From contig CM044306.1 of NCBI GenBank assembly GCA_024291935.2, forward strand, positions 9,374,001-9,438,000: DNA of 64,000 nt, in the 5' to 3' direction. Every line of letters starts with the position of its first letter. Position 1 is the first letter of the stretch. Position numbers and translations under genes: made by a program. The stretch comes from Okapia johnstoni (taxonomy: Eukaryota; Chordata; Mammalia; Artiodactyla; Giraffidae). Shown piece by piece: positions 1 through 9,957 of this stretch. Below the pieces are notes generated by a model that worked only from the letters and a program-made list of their open reading frames with translations, had not been told where the DNA came from and ran no database searches.

Positions 1-454
1 GCTAAATGGACAATGGCAAGTAACTCTTTCCTACATCCTGGTTTCTTCTGGCATTGACCTTGCCCGGCCTGGTCATTCATTAGAGGCAGGCTGAGCACTC
101 ATTCCAGTCCCTCCCTCCAAACTTACATGGCAACTTCCACGTGACTGGCATCAGTCTCCCATGTCACATTGTTCTTTGCCTTTCTTGTATATCGTGTTTT
201 TTAATCGAGTCATAAGCACAAAGGGTAATGGTTGTGTCTTGATCCTTTTTTATCCATAGTTCCTTGCACGTAATAATGGCTCAGTAAAAGTTTACTGATG
301 ATAACATGGTTATTTGTTCTAACAATGTGATTCACTATCTTTCTTTTTTTTCTTTTTGTTTTTTGCTGTCTTCCTTTTTAAACCTTTTCACCACCAGTTC
401 AAGCTTCTACAGAGAGTGGGCAAAGGCAGGGCATGGAGATGAAATGCAAATTTT

Positions 455-760
455 TTCTTTTAAAAAATTTTTATTTACTTATTTTGGGCTGTGCTGGATC
501 TTTGTTGCTGCGTGCAGGTTTTCTCTAGTTGCAGTGAGCAGGGACTACTCTCTAGTTGTAGAGAGTGCATGGGCTTCTCACTGAAGTGGTTTCTTTTGTT
601 GTAGAGCAGGGGCTTCAAAAGTTGCAGCACGAAGGCTTAGTAGTTGTGGCACACGGGCTTGGTTGCTCTGCAGCATATGGGATCTTCCCGGACCAGGGAT
701 AGAACCCATGTCCACTGCATTGCCAGGCAGATTCTTGACCACTGGACCACCAGGGAAGTC
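455..760 (-). mobile_element. CHR-2 SINE
   Basis: Read on the minus strand it starts with GACTTCCCTGGTGGTCCAGT and has the tRNA-like A and B boxes, followed by the CHR-2 body and an A-rich tail (T-rich on the plus strand at 451-480). Confidence 0.9.
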
Positions 761-1450
761 TAAAATTGTGTATTTTCAAAGGCCCCAGTTCCCAGTTCCC
801 CTTAGCTTTAAATGTCATGTGTAAATGGTGTAGCATCTCAGAATGTTAAGAAGAGATGCCTTTCGGCAGAGATAATTAAGACTTGATTTGGTACGTGAGC
901 ATCTGTCTGCCTTGGAAAAAAGCAAAGTCTTTCTTGGACACAGAAAAACAGGAATTAATTAAAATTTGTAACTGAGGGTTGTATGTTTACTTTTCTTTCC
1001 GGAGATGAGGACTGGAGAAGAAAATGACAGGGCCGATTCCATAACAGTTCCTGAACACAAGAGTCTCACGGTGCCAACTCGACATGTGAAGCTGAGTCAT
1101 CAGCCCAGGAGGAGGTGGGCTGCCCCAGGCTGTGTGGTCACTCGTGGGGCTGCAGCCAGCGCTGGCTGAGTGGTTTTATGCGCCCCGTGATTCTTGGTTA
1201 GCCCGTTGTGACTCCAGGAAAACAAGATCTAGATTCTGTGCTTCAGAAAGTAAACACCAGATTGAATCCAGAGCCGTCTCACAGAGCCAGGGAACGAAGC
1301 CGGCTTAGAGAGGTTCCTCTGTAATGGGGTGAGTCAGCAGCCAGTGCAAGGGCCTTTTATTAATGTTACACTCCACGGCCAGTTAGGAAACTAAAATGTG
1401 CCCCACGTTGCTTGCTTCCAATATGAAATGAATGGTAGCTTAAGATGATA

Positions 1451-1662
1451 GCTTCTCGGGTGGCACAGGGGTAAAGAATCCACTTGCTGATGCAGGAGAC
1501 ACAGGAGGCACAGATTTGATCCCTGGGTTGGAAGATTCCTTGGAGAAAGGAATGGCAACCCGCTCCAGTATTCTTGCCTGGAAAATTCCATGGACAGAGA
1601 AGCCTGGTGGGCTGAAGTCCACGGGGTCGCAAACTGTAGGACATGACTGAGCGTGCTCACAC
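1451..1662 (+). mobile_element. Bov-tA SINE with target-site duplication
   Basis: A tRNA-Glu-like head (tggcacaggggtaaagaatc, then gatttgatccctggg) is joined to a Bov-A body ending gacatgactgagcg. It is flanked by taagatgata (1441-1450) and taagatgaca (1663-1672), a near-perfect 10-bp duplication. Confidence 0.92.
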
Positions 1663-2715
1663 TAAGATGACAGGCACACAGTTATCAACTGCGTGCATCT
1701 TCAAACATTTTTAGTTTTCCTTCTACGTGGAGCTACAATATGGATGCTTTCACGGGTAGTAAGTTTCTGAAATGTGTGTGGTAGTTACTTGTGTAACTGT
1801 TTTCTCATTCAGCCTGGGGACAACCGAAAGGGCTTGGGTGTGGGAGCAGTTTCACAGGTCACGTACATATTACATGTTAAATAGCCTTTGATGGCAGATG
1901 TGAACAGCTGAGCTGACACATGAGTGAAAAGAAATGTTATCAGAGAGTGACTGAAATTATGAGGCTTTCTGTGTTTGACTCACCACGTTCGCTTTGGACA
2001 TGAAGCCTCTCCCTTTCAGAAAAGGGTCTGAGCACAATTGATGTTCCTATCACATCTCGCAAGAGAAAGAAGAGCAACTACCAGCAAAACAATCATCGCA
2101 CCACCCTCCACGCCTGTCCTGGATCCACCTTCTTAGCAGCCCCGTGGTTGCCTCGCACTCCCGGGATAAGCAGGGCAGGACGGGACCCAAGCCCCATGCT
2201 CCAGAGAGACCTTGCCAGGGCTCCTGACTGCTGGACATAAGCCTTCCCCCGTCTTGCCCTGGGATCTAGCCAGAGGGCCCTGCGGTTTGGACCACCCATC
2301 TTGTGGAATAAAAGAACAGTGCCACACTCCTCAGGATCTCTGGGCAAAAGGCAGGTCTGACTGCCCGGGAAGGGCCCCAGGAGATGAAAATCATGCCCAG
2401 AGGCCACTGTGCAAGGGGGGTGACTGACCTTGGCTGCTAGGGCTCAGCCCTCCTGAGTGTGTGCAGACTGGCTCTTTGGCACCTCTGGAACAAAAGGTCT
2501 GCCTTTGACCCAGAGTGGGAGCCACCCCCAGAGATGGTGCTTGAATTGGTCTTGGGAGCTGCCTGGGCATCAGGATTTTTGCAAACTCCCTGTGGAATTC
2601 CAAGGAGCAGTGGAAGCAGAGGACTGCTAGGCTAGGCTAGGTGTCGGGGCAGTGAGACTTCTAAACCTGGACCAGTGATGAAAGAAGCAGAGTGTAATAG
2701 ACCTAGGAGTCAGGC

Positions 2716-2914
2716 TGTTGTTTGGTTGTTCAGTCATGTCTGACTCTTTTGGAGACCCATGAACTGTAGCCCAATGAGCTCCTCTGTCTGTGGGATTTCC
2801 CAGGCAAGAATACTGGAGTGGGTCGCATTTCCTTCTCCAGGGGATTCTCCTGACCCAGAAATCTAACCCGAATCTCTTGCATTGGAAGACAGATTCTGTA
2901 CCACTGAGCCACCA
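2716..2914 (-). mobile_element. Bov-tA SINE
   Basis: Antisense copy: Bov-A body (cagtcatgtctgactctttt, caagaatactggagtggg) followed by the antisense tRNA-like head ending gagccaccaaggg. Confidence 0.9.
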
Positions 2915-2925
2915 AGGGTTAGGCT

Positions 2926-3117
2926 GAAAGTGAAAGTCACTCAGTCGTGTCTGACTCTGCGACCCCATGGCCTATACAGTCCATGAAATTCTCCAGGCCA
3001 GAATACTGGAGTGGGTAGCCTTTCCCTTCTCCAGGGAATCTTCCCAACCCAGGGATCGAACCCAGGTCTCCCGCCTTGCAGGCGGATTCTTTACCATCTG
3101 AGCCACCAGGGAAGCCC
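2926..3117 (-). mobile_element. Bov-tA SINE with 11-bp target-site duplication
   Basis: A second antisense Bov-tA directly behind the previous one. The 11-mer agggttaggct occurs at 2915-2925 and 3118-3128, showing an independent insertion rather than a tandem copy. Confidence 0.93.
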
Positions 3118-3374
3118 AGGGTTAGGCTAACCAGGGTCTAATTTCTGGCAGCACCACAACACCACTCCCTGGCAGTGTGACGCCAGCAGGGATGTGTTGA
3201 GAAACGCCTAACCAGTAGCTCTCCTGGGAGTAAGTGTGTAGCATTTGAATTCTATGGTGTCAACACTCCCACTCTGGCCAATTTCAAGCTACCAACATGA
3301 CATCAACCAAAGTTTAACCATCAGTCTGAAAGTGAAAGTGGGTTCAGGCACACACCATGCAGCCTAAGCACACG

Positions 3375-3480
3375 GCTCCATCCTCTACTCCTCAGTTTTC
3401 CTCATCTATAAAATGGGTTCATGATGGGGGTGGTGAGGATTAAATGGAACCCACGTGAAAGGCATTTGGAGAACATCAGT
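3375..3480 (-). mobile_element. MIR SINE fragment
   Basis: The antisense MIR core is visible as ctcagttttcctcatctata followed by aaatgggt and a short AT tail. Old and divergent. Confidence 0.6.
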
Positions 3481-3754
3481 GCCAGGAAAAGAGCACTCCT
3501 ATTTCTATTAACGGGAAGCTGGTGGGGCTTGATGAAGAATCCTTTAAGACAGAGCCTCAGCGTGGGTAAGAATTCATCTGTGCATGTCTGGAAGCAGACG
3601 CTGGCCCAGACCAAAGTTGCCTTCCCACCAGGAGCCACCAGCAACAGGATCCCGGCTCTCCCTCCTTGAATAAGGGCTTCTGCAGCTCTGCAGTTTGGCC
3701 ACATAGCCCCTAGAGGGCAGTGTGGAGACCCAGAGAGATGGCTGAGGCTCTCAT

Positions 3755-4390
3755 TTTAAAAGGTGCTACAGCCAAAATCACTGCAGACGGTGACTGCAGC
3801 CATGAAATTAAAAGACGCGTGCTCCTTGGAAGAAAAGCTACGACCAACCTAGACAGCATATTAAAAAGCAGAGACATTACTTTGCCAACAAAGGTCCATC
3901 TAGTCAAAGCTATGGTTTTTCCAGTAGTCACGTATGGATGTGAGAGTTGGATGGTGGAGAAAGCTGAGCGCCGAAGAATTGATGCGTTTGAACTGTAGTG
4001 TTGGAGAAGACTCTTGAGAGTCCCTTGGACTGCAAGGAGATCCAACCAGTCAGTCCTAAAGGAAATCAGCCCTTTAGGATTGATTATTGAATATTCATTG
4101 GAAGGATTGATTATTGAATATTCATTGGAAGGACTGATGCTGAAACTGAAACTCTAATACTTTGGCCACCTGATGTGAAGAATTGACTCATCTGAAAAGA
4201 CCCTGATGCTGGGAAAGATTGACGGCAGGAGGAGAAGGGGACAACAGAGAATGAGATGGTTGGATGGCATCACCGACTCGATGGACATGAGTTTGAGTAA
4301 ACTCCAGGAGTTGGTGATGGACAGGGAAGGCTGGTGTGCTGCAGTCCATGATGTCGCAAATAGTCAGACATGTGTGAGCAACTGAACTGA
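3755..4390 (+). mobile_element. BovB (RTE) LINE 3' fragment
   Basis: The plus strand encodes decayed pieces of the C-terminal BovB reverse-transcriptase frame (KVHLVKAMVFPVVTYGCESW, then [16 protein letters not shown] residues), ending with tgagcaactgaactga. Stops and an internal 27-bp duplication show it is dead. Confidence 0.9.
4076..4129 (+). repeat. 27-bp tandem duplication inside a BovB copy
   Basis: Two perfect copies of a 27-bp unit starting aggattgattattgaatatt lie at 4076-4102 and 4103-4129. Other BovB tails in this window have a single attcattggaaggactgatg segment here, so the duplication arose after insertion. Confidence 0.9.
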
Positions 4391-4593
4391 TAGCCTGGTG
4401 GCTCAGTAGTAAAGAATTCACATGCCAATGCAGGAGACGCAGATTCAATCCCTGAGTCAGGAAGATCCCCTGGAGAAGAAAATGGCAACCCACTCCAGTA
4501 TTCTTGCCTGGGAAATCCCATGGACAGAGGAGCCTGGCGGGCTATAGTCCATGGGGTCATAAAACCATCAGACATGACTTAGCAACTAAACAA
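4391..4593 (+). mobile_element. Bov-tA SINE
   Basis: The tRNA-like head tagcctggtggctcagtagt, B-box gattcaatccc and full Bov-A body abut the 3' end of the BovB copy. An A-run follows at 4609-4624. Confidence 0.9.
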
Positions 4594-4779
4594 TAGCCTT
4601 TAAAAGGACCAAAAAAAAAAAAAGGGACTCAGAAAACTAGAAGCTGTTGATTTGTTAGGGCAATGAGGTCTCTACGCCACAGAGGTTGGGCTACTGTGAT
4701 CTCAGAGTCAGATCGTCAGCTCTCTGCATCATGATTTTTGTCCTTGTTTCCTTCTATTTAATATTATCTCTCCTATTAT

Positions 4780-5385
4780 AAAAACAGTAAGATACTGCAA
4801 GTATGAAATGGTGCAGCCGTTTTGGAAAACAGTTTAGAAGTTCCTCAAATGGTTAAACACAAGAGTCGCCATAGGTCCTGCAATTCCGCTCCTAGGTTAT
4901 CTACCCAAGGGAAATGAAAACACATATCCAGGCAAAAACTAGAACACATGTGCTCAGAGCAGCGTTACTCATAGTAAATAAAAGGTAGAAACAGCCCCAA
5001 TGAAATGCTGAATGGATAGACAAAATGTAGTATACCCAGCCAATGGACTGTTATTTGGCCATAAAAAGGAGTAAAGTTCTGATACATGTTACAATGAGTA
5101 AAACATTAAAAACGTAAAAAAAAAAAAAAATTATGCTGAGGGAAGCCAGACACAAAGGACCATATATTACATGAGTCCATTTATAAGAAAGTCCAGAGTA
5201 AAGAAATCTAGAGATTAGTGGTGGCTGAGAGCTGGGGGTTGGAGGAGAATGGGAGTTAGGAAGGTAATAGTTAAAAGGTACAGGGTTTCTTTTAGACCAT
5301 GGTGATGGTTGCACTCTGACCCTTGAATTATACATTCAATAATAAATACACCCTGCCTCTTGAATTAATACATTTTAAATAACAG
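4780..5385 (+). mobile_element. L1 LINE 3' end
   Basis: This matches the common end of L1 ORF2 and 3' UTR: tggaaaacagtttagaagtt, ctcctaggttatctacccaa, aatggataga, atgagtccatttataagaaa and gtgatggttgcactctg. Internally decayed, with an A-run at 5117-5131. Confidence 0.85.
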
Positions 5386-5463
5386 ATCCTCAGAATAAGA
5401 CATTTAGGAAGTTCAGAAAGCCCTTTAAAAGAAGGAAAAAAAATCTCCTTAAATATAATCTCT

Positions 5464-5643
5464 TTAAATATTTATTTTTATTTAGTTTAGCTATTTGGCT
5501 GGGTTGGGTCTTAGTTACAGCACACAGGATCTTCAATGTTTAGTTGCAGCATGTGGGATCCAGCTCCTGACAAGGGATCGAACCCAGGCCCCCCTGCACT
5601 GGGAGCTTGGAGTCTTAGCCACTGGATCAGTAGGGAAGGCCCC
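5464..5643 (-). mobile_element. CHR-2 SINE
   Basis: Antisense copy with tail tatttatttttatttagttt, body ggctgggttgggtcttagtt and antisense B-box gggatcgaacccagg, ending agggaaggcccc. Confidence 0.85.
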
Positions 5644-5784
5644 ACCTTCACACTTACATCAATTGCAATAAATCAAATTAAAGCCCCAGCTCTTCAGCTG
5701 CACCAGCCACAGCTCTCAAGTGCTCGGTAGCACATTGGACAGCTTGGACATAGTGCATGTCTGGCATCACTGGAGGTTTGGTTA

Positions 5785-6133
5785 GACCCACGGGTCTCAA
5801 CTTGGGGTGATTCTTCCCGCCCCCCCACCCGGGAACATTTGGTAATGTGGAAGACCCCCTGACTGGGGGGAGGATGTTGCAGCAATTAGTGGGTAGAACC
5901 CACCTGTGCATGCATTCTCAGTCGTGTCTGACTCTGCGACTTCATGGATTATATGATCACCAGGCTCCTCCGTCCATGGGATTTTCCAGGCAAGAATACT
6001 AGAGTAGGTTGCCATTTCCTACTCCAAAAAGTCACAGATGCAGCTAAACATACTCCAATCATAGGACAAGCCTGCCAGCAAAGAATGATCTGATCTCAAA
6101 TATCAATAGTACTGAATTTGAGAAGCCTTGTTC
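5785..6133 (+). mobile_element. MER20-like hAT-Charlie element, split by a SINE
   Basis: The left half (ctcaacttggggtgattctt to agtgggtagaaccca) and right half (gcagctaaacatactcc to gaatttgagaagccttgt) form one MER20-type element when the Bov-tA at 5906-6026 is left out. The family name is from memory. Confidence 0.75.
5906..6026 (-). mobile_element. Truncated Bov-tA SINE nested in hAT element
   Basis: Antisense Bov-A body only: cattctcagtcgtgtctgac to ggttgccatttcctactcca. The tRNA-like head is missing. Confidence 0.85.
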
Positions 6134-6214
6134 TGGACCCTGGGGGTGCAAGCTAGCAGGGCAGGCAGAGGAGGCAATGCAAGGGAAAGAAGTAAAGGGA
6201 TTTCTGTATCAATT

Positions 6215-6405
6215 CTGGTCCACTAATTGACCAGTAATGGACCAGTAGTAAATGTACCATACTAATGTTAAGATGTTAATAACAGAGGAAACTGTAGGAA
6301 GACCTGAGAGACCTGGCTGTAACTGTACTAACCTGCTCAAATTTTCTGTACATCTTTAACTGTTCTAAGAAATAAAGTCTAGTAACAATAAGAAAAAAAA
6401 GTAAA
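6215..6405 (+). mobile_element. L1 LINE 3' UTR fragment
   Basis: It resembles old L1 3' ends: gatgttaataacagaggaaac, ctcaaattttctgtacatct, then aataaagtctag and an A-run. Confidence 0.65.
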
Positions 6406-6449
6406 GAGAAGTCACTTTACGTAAGAATAAAAGAATAAAAACTTTAAAA

Positions 6450-6860
6450 GAGATGCAATGATGAAATTGTGGTCTAGCCACACAATGGAATATTATTCAG
6501 CCCGAAAAAAGGAGGAAATTCTGACACTTGCTGCAACATGGGTGACCCTTGAGGACACTGCGCTCAGGGAAATAAGCCCATCACAAAAGGACTAATGGTG
6601 CTAGATTCCGCTTTTATGATGTCCCTAGAGGAGTCAGATTTCACAGGGACAGAAAGCAGAACGCCGGTTGTCAGGGGCTGTGGGAAGGGGAGTTTAATGT
6701 GCATAGAGTTTGTTTGGGAAAAGGAAAGAGTTCTGAAGACGGATGGTGGTGGTGCTTGTGCAACAATGTGAATGTGCTTCGTGCTGCTGAACAGGCACCT
6801 AAAATTGGCTAAAATGGTAAACTTTTGGCTACGTATATTTTATCACAATAAATGAAAGAG
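6450..6860 (+). mobile_element. L1 LINE 3' end
   Basis: Familiar L1 ORF2/3' UTR blocks are present: cacaatggaatattattcag, acttgctgcaacatgggtga, ctgtgggaaggggag and tatattttatcacaataaa. Confidence 0.8.
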
Positions 6861-6928
6861 GAATACGATGAAGAAACGAATGGGTGAATAGCACACATAG
6901 TAATATTAAGAGATTTAAAACAAGGTTT

Positions 6929-7152
6929 TGGGACTTCTCTGGCAGTTCAGTGACTAAGGCTTGGAGCTCCCAGTGCAGGGGGGAGCCTAGGTTCGATCGC
7001 TGGTCAGGGAACTAGCTCCCACATGCCACAGCGAGGAGTCCTTATGCTGCAAGTAAAGATCTCGTGCGCTGCAACAAAGATCGAAGATCCTGCATGGTTG
7101 CAACTAAGACCTGGCAAAGCCAGATAAATAAAAAACTACTTAAAAAAATAAT
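6929..7152 (+). mobile_element. CHR-2 SINE with 12-bp target-site duplication
   Basis: Starts tgggacttctctggcagttc, with a B-box gttcgatcgctgg and an A-rich tail. The 12-mer aaaacaaggttt is repeated at 6917-6928 and 7153-7164. Confidence 0.92.
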
Positions 7153-7495
7153 AAAACAAGGTTTCAACTCTGCCTTCCGCCTCTTGCCCAGCCTTGAGCA
7201 CTTCCAGCCTCTCATCTCTTTGTGTCCATCTGACCTCAGATTTCCTATGAATACTGGTTTACTCTATTCTTTCTCTTAAGTCACACTGGTTCCACTATTC
7301 TAATACGAGGAATGCAGAGGACGGGTGAAAACTCATCAGTCCTCCGCAGGGAAAAAGCAGGGAATTCGCGAGACTTCTGAGTAGCAGTGTGTGCATCATG
7401 CATATCGTCAAGGCTCTGGTTCACCTCCAGCTGCCCCACCTCCGCTCCCCTGGACGCCCTCTAAGAGCATCCCACGCCCATATCCGCGTACACAC

Positions 7496-7604
7496 CTGCA
7501 ATGAGATACTCCTTCTTTCCTCCAATGTCCAGCGAGACCCCACACACTGCAGAGGAGGGGGCTGTGTAGATAAACTCTATGTCCTGGTCAGGTCCCTTGA
7601 ACAT
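7496..7604 (-). CDS. TIMP2: TIMP2 exon 3
   Basis: This 109-base exon lies between a TTCCAG acceptor and a GCAG|GTGTGT donor. It encodes mature residues 52-87 plus one base of the next Gly codon: [36 protein letters not shown]. The SSAVCGVSL segment contains Cys72, the disulfide partner of Cys1; this C-connector loop packs beside the N-terminus to form the MMP-binding ridge. The phase-1 end matches the known TIMP2 boundary before exon 4. Exon 4 was not found in the 7.5 kb to the left, so the gene is truncated by the window edge and not by mutation. Confidence 0.98.
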
Positions 7605-9856
7605 CTGGAAAAAGGAGGATGAGGAATGTAAGTGAAGGTGGGCAGCACAGCCAGGAATCCTGTTGCCACCCTGAGCACGGTGCCCCAACCTGCACCCAGG
7701 GTACTGCCAACACGGAAAGGGGATGGAGATGCACGGGTCAGACAGGCTGGAAGACGACAGTTCCTAACGCACAGGGTTCTTCGGATCACTGTGATTCACT
7801 GCCTAGGGTGGCAGTTGTCACCAAGCTGGGGATGACCCGGTCATCCAGAAGGACCCGCCTCAGATACACCTGCCTTCCCAACCACGTGTGAGGTCATCAC
7901 AGAATCTCCGGGGGGCTTGGATACCTCCAGGTGATTCTGACCCACCACAGAGTACAGCCACTTTCGTCTCTTTCCAGGAATTCTGATCAAGTTCTGGCTA
8001 CGTGATGGGGGCCAGAGCAGAGAGGCACCTCTTAATTAGGATGTAACTCCCTGGGCAAGGAGAGTTCCACTTGCGATTTCCTTAGAGCCCCTTGGGAACA
8101 GACTTGCTGCTCAGGAGAAGGGGTGCATTGTTCCAGCGTCTGGGCAGGAAGTGAGAAAGCCCCAGCCAGGGGGTTCCTGCTGCCCCACCAGGGACAGTGA
8201 CAGCATGGGTTGAGAACTGCCCTACACTCCGGTTTTGGGGATGCAGCTCGGTGGCAGCCGGGTGAGTGGGGATGGGGGTAATGGAAAGGGGAGGGCACAA
8301 ACACACCAACACAACACAGGCGGCCAAACAGCACCATGGAACACACACACCTGGGCCTCCGTGATTCCACACGAACCACATCAGGACTCTTGCTGTGGCT
8401 AAACCCAGGTTAATAGCATTGTCTGATTTGGGGGGAGGAGAGCTTCAAGAAGCAAACCCAAATGGAACAGGGTCATCCCAATGTCACGATGAACCAGCTT
8501 TGCAAGAGCTACACTCCAACCCATGCCAAGAAAGGTTACGAATGACGTCTGTCACCAAAGGGCTGAAAGTGCTTCCTTGGTGTCAACACCTCCGCTTTCA
8601 TAACCCCACAGTGGGTCATCAGAGCAGAGATACTGTCTTAACTGCTTCATAAATAGAGACGTTGGCACTGAGAGACCAGGGCACCCCTTTAAATGACACA
8701 GACGTAATGATCAAGCATTTCGCTGACCTTCTGGTAACATGCATTGTCTATTTTTGTAACAATACGGACGGCCACAATGACTAACCAGGTCACAAAGCTG
8801 TCTCTCTAGCTAGAGCCTAGAATCTTCTTCCCTCTTACAGACCAAGTTTTGTTGTTGTTCAGTTGCTAAGTCGCGTCTGACTCTTTGCAACCCCTTGGAC
8901 TACAGCATGCCAGGCTCCCCTGTCCTTCACTATCTCCTCAAGTTTGCTCAAATTCACATCCATTAAGTTGGTGATGCCATCTAACCGTCTTGTCCTCTGC
9001 CACCCATTCTCCTTTTGTCTTCGATCTTTCCAGCATCATGGTCTTTTCTAAGTTAGTTACTGTCAACAATAACCTTCCATCAGCACTGGTCCTGTCCTCC
9101 CAACCTCCCCTGTCTTCCCTCCCTCCCTCCCAAATACGGGCTCCTTGCTTTATGACCTTAAACACAACCCACATTCTGAAAAACTAACAAATACTCGCCA
9201 CCTCCCCCTGGGTCTACAGCTCTCAATGTCTCCGATCCTACCCCGCCTGGCAAAGCATCTTCTGCATCACTGGCCGGGCTGCCAAGTCCATTTCCTCCCC
9301 AACTCCCCTCTCTTAGGTAATGTCCCAGCACACCTCTCCACAGGAGCTGCCCTCCCTCCAAATCCTCACTCCTCTTGAATGTAAAGCTGACCAGGCAAGA
9401 ATGGAGCCCACTCCCACTTTGGGGGAATTAGGTCATTTGCCCCATTAGCTGTGGACTCCCAGAAACAATGGCAAAGTTCCCACTGCCTTTGAACCCACCC
9501 ACCATGGAAGAGGCGGAGAGGCACTCGTGGAATGTTCCACAGAAGCTGTGAAGTTGGTAGCTTAACGCTGAAGCTCTGCCACTGATTTATATTCTTCAGA
9601 ATGAAGATAACACATTCCTGGAAGAACTGAGCCGATGGGGACATACCACGTGCACACAATTTCTCAGGCATTCACAGATTAAGGAAAATCAGATCCACCT
9701 GCAGCTTGATGCCCCTGCTCCTCACTGTCTGCCCCACGCATAGCTGGGCCAGTTCTAGGGACCTAGAGGCTCACTGAGACAGCGGGACACCCTGCCGTGC
9801 CCTCAAACCTCCCGCAGCTCTGCCGGACAAAGCAACCCCGGGACAGTCACCATTAC
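7605..9856 (-). other. TIMP2: TIMP2 intron 2
   Basis: A 2252-base intron bounded by GTAATG (donor, after 9857) and TTCCAG (acceptor, before 7604). The only clear repeat is a BovB/ART2A tail at about 8851-9050. A C/T-rich stretch with short CCCT runs lies at 9090-9130. The remainder (7605-8850 and 9051-9856) shows no recognisable element. Confidence 0.95.
8851..9050 (-). mobile_element. BovB/ART2A LINE 3' fragment
   Basis: Antisense BovB tail in TIMP2 intron 2: ttgttcagttgctaagtcgc, cacatccattaagttggtga, ttccagcatcatggtctttt. Truncated at its 5' side. Confidence 0.85.
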
Positions 9857-9957
9857 CTTTATCTGCTTGATCTCATACTGAATCCGCTTGATGGGGTTGC
9901 CGTAGATGTCGTTGCCAGAGTCCACCTCCTTCTTACTGACTGCTTTGGCCCTGATCA
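9857..9957 (-). CDS. TIMP2: TIMP2 exon 2
   Basis: This 101-base exon follows a TTTTGCAG acceptor and ends AAAG|GTAATG. With the base left over from exon 1 it encodes 34 residues, mature positions 18-51: [20 protein letters not shown], then [14 protein letters not shown]. It carries beta-strand A and the long AB loop of the OB-fold N-domain. Tyr36, in the DIYG motif, is known in TIMP-2 to contact MT1-MMP. Reading resumes in phase 0 at exon 3. The length and the complete match to the TIMP2 family make the call secure. The residue after AKAV is Ser here; position 25 varies between mammals. Confidence 0.98.

Larger units (their letters stand above)
1..7495 (-). other. TIMP2: TIMP2 intron 3 (partial)
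   Basis: The donor GTGTGT is at 7491-7495 and the intron continues beyond the left edge. It is filled by a CHR-2, four Bov-tA, a BovB tail, L1 3' ends, a split hAT element and another two CHR-2 copies, each listed separately. Stretches 1-455, 761-1440, 1673-2715, 3129-3374, 3481-3754 and 7165-7490 hold no repeat or exon I can name. No sequence resembling TIMP2 exon 4 is present. Confidence 0.9.

Noticed and set aside
1451..1530. tRNA-like A and B boxes suggesting a tRNA gene
   Set aside because: They belong to the tRNA-Glu-derived head of Bov-tA/CHR-2 SINEs; no cloverleaf can be completed. The same applies to the other SINE heads in the window.
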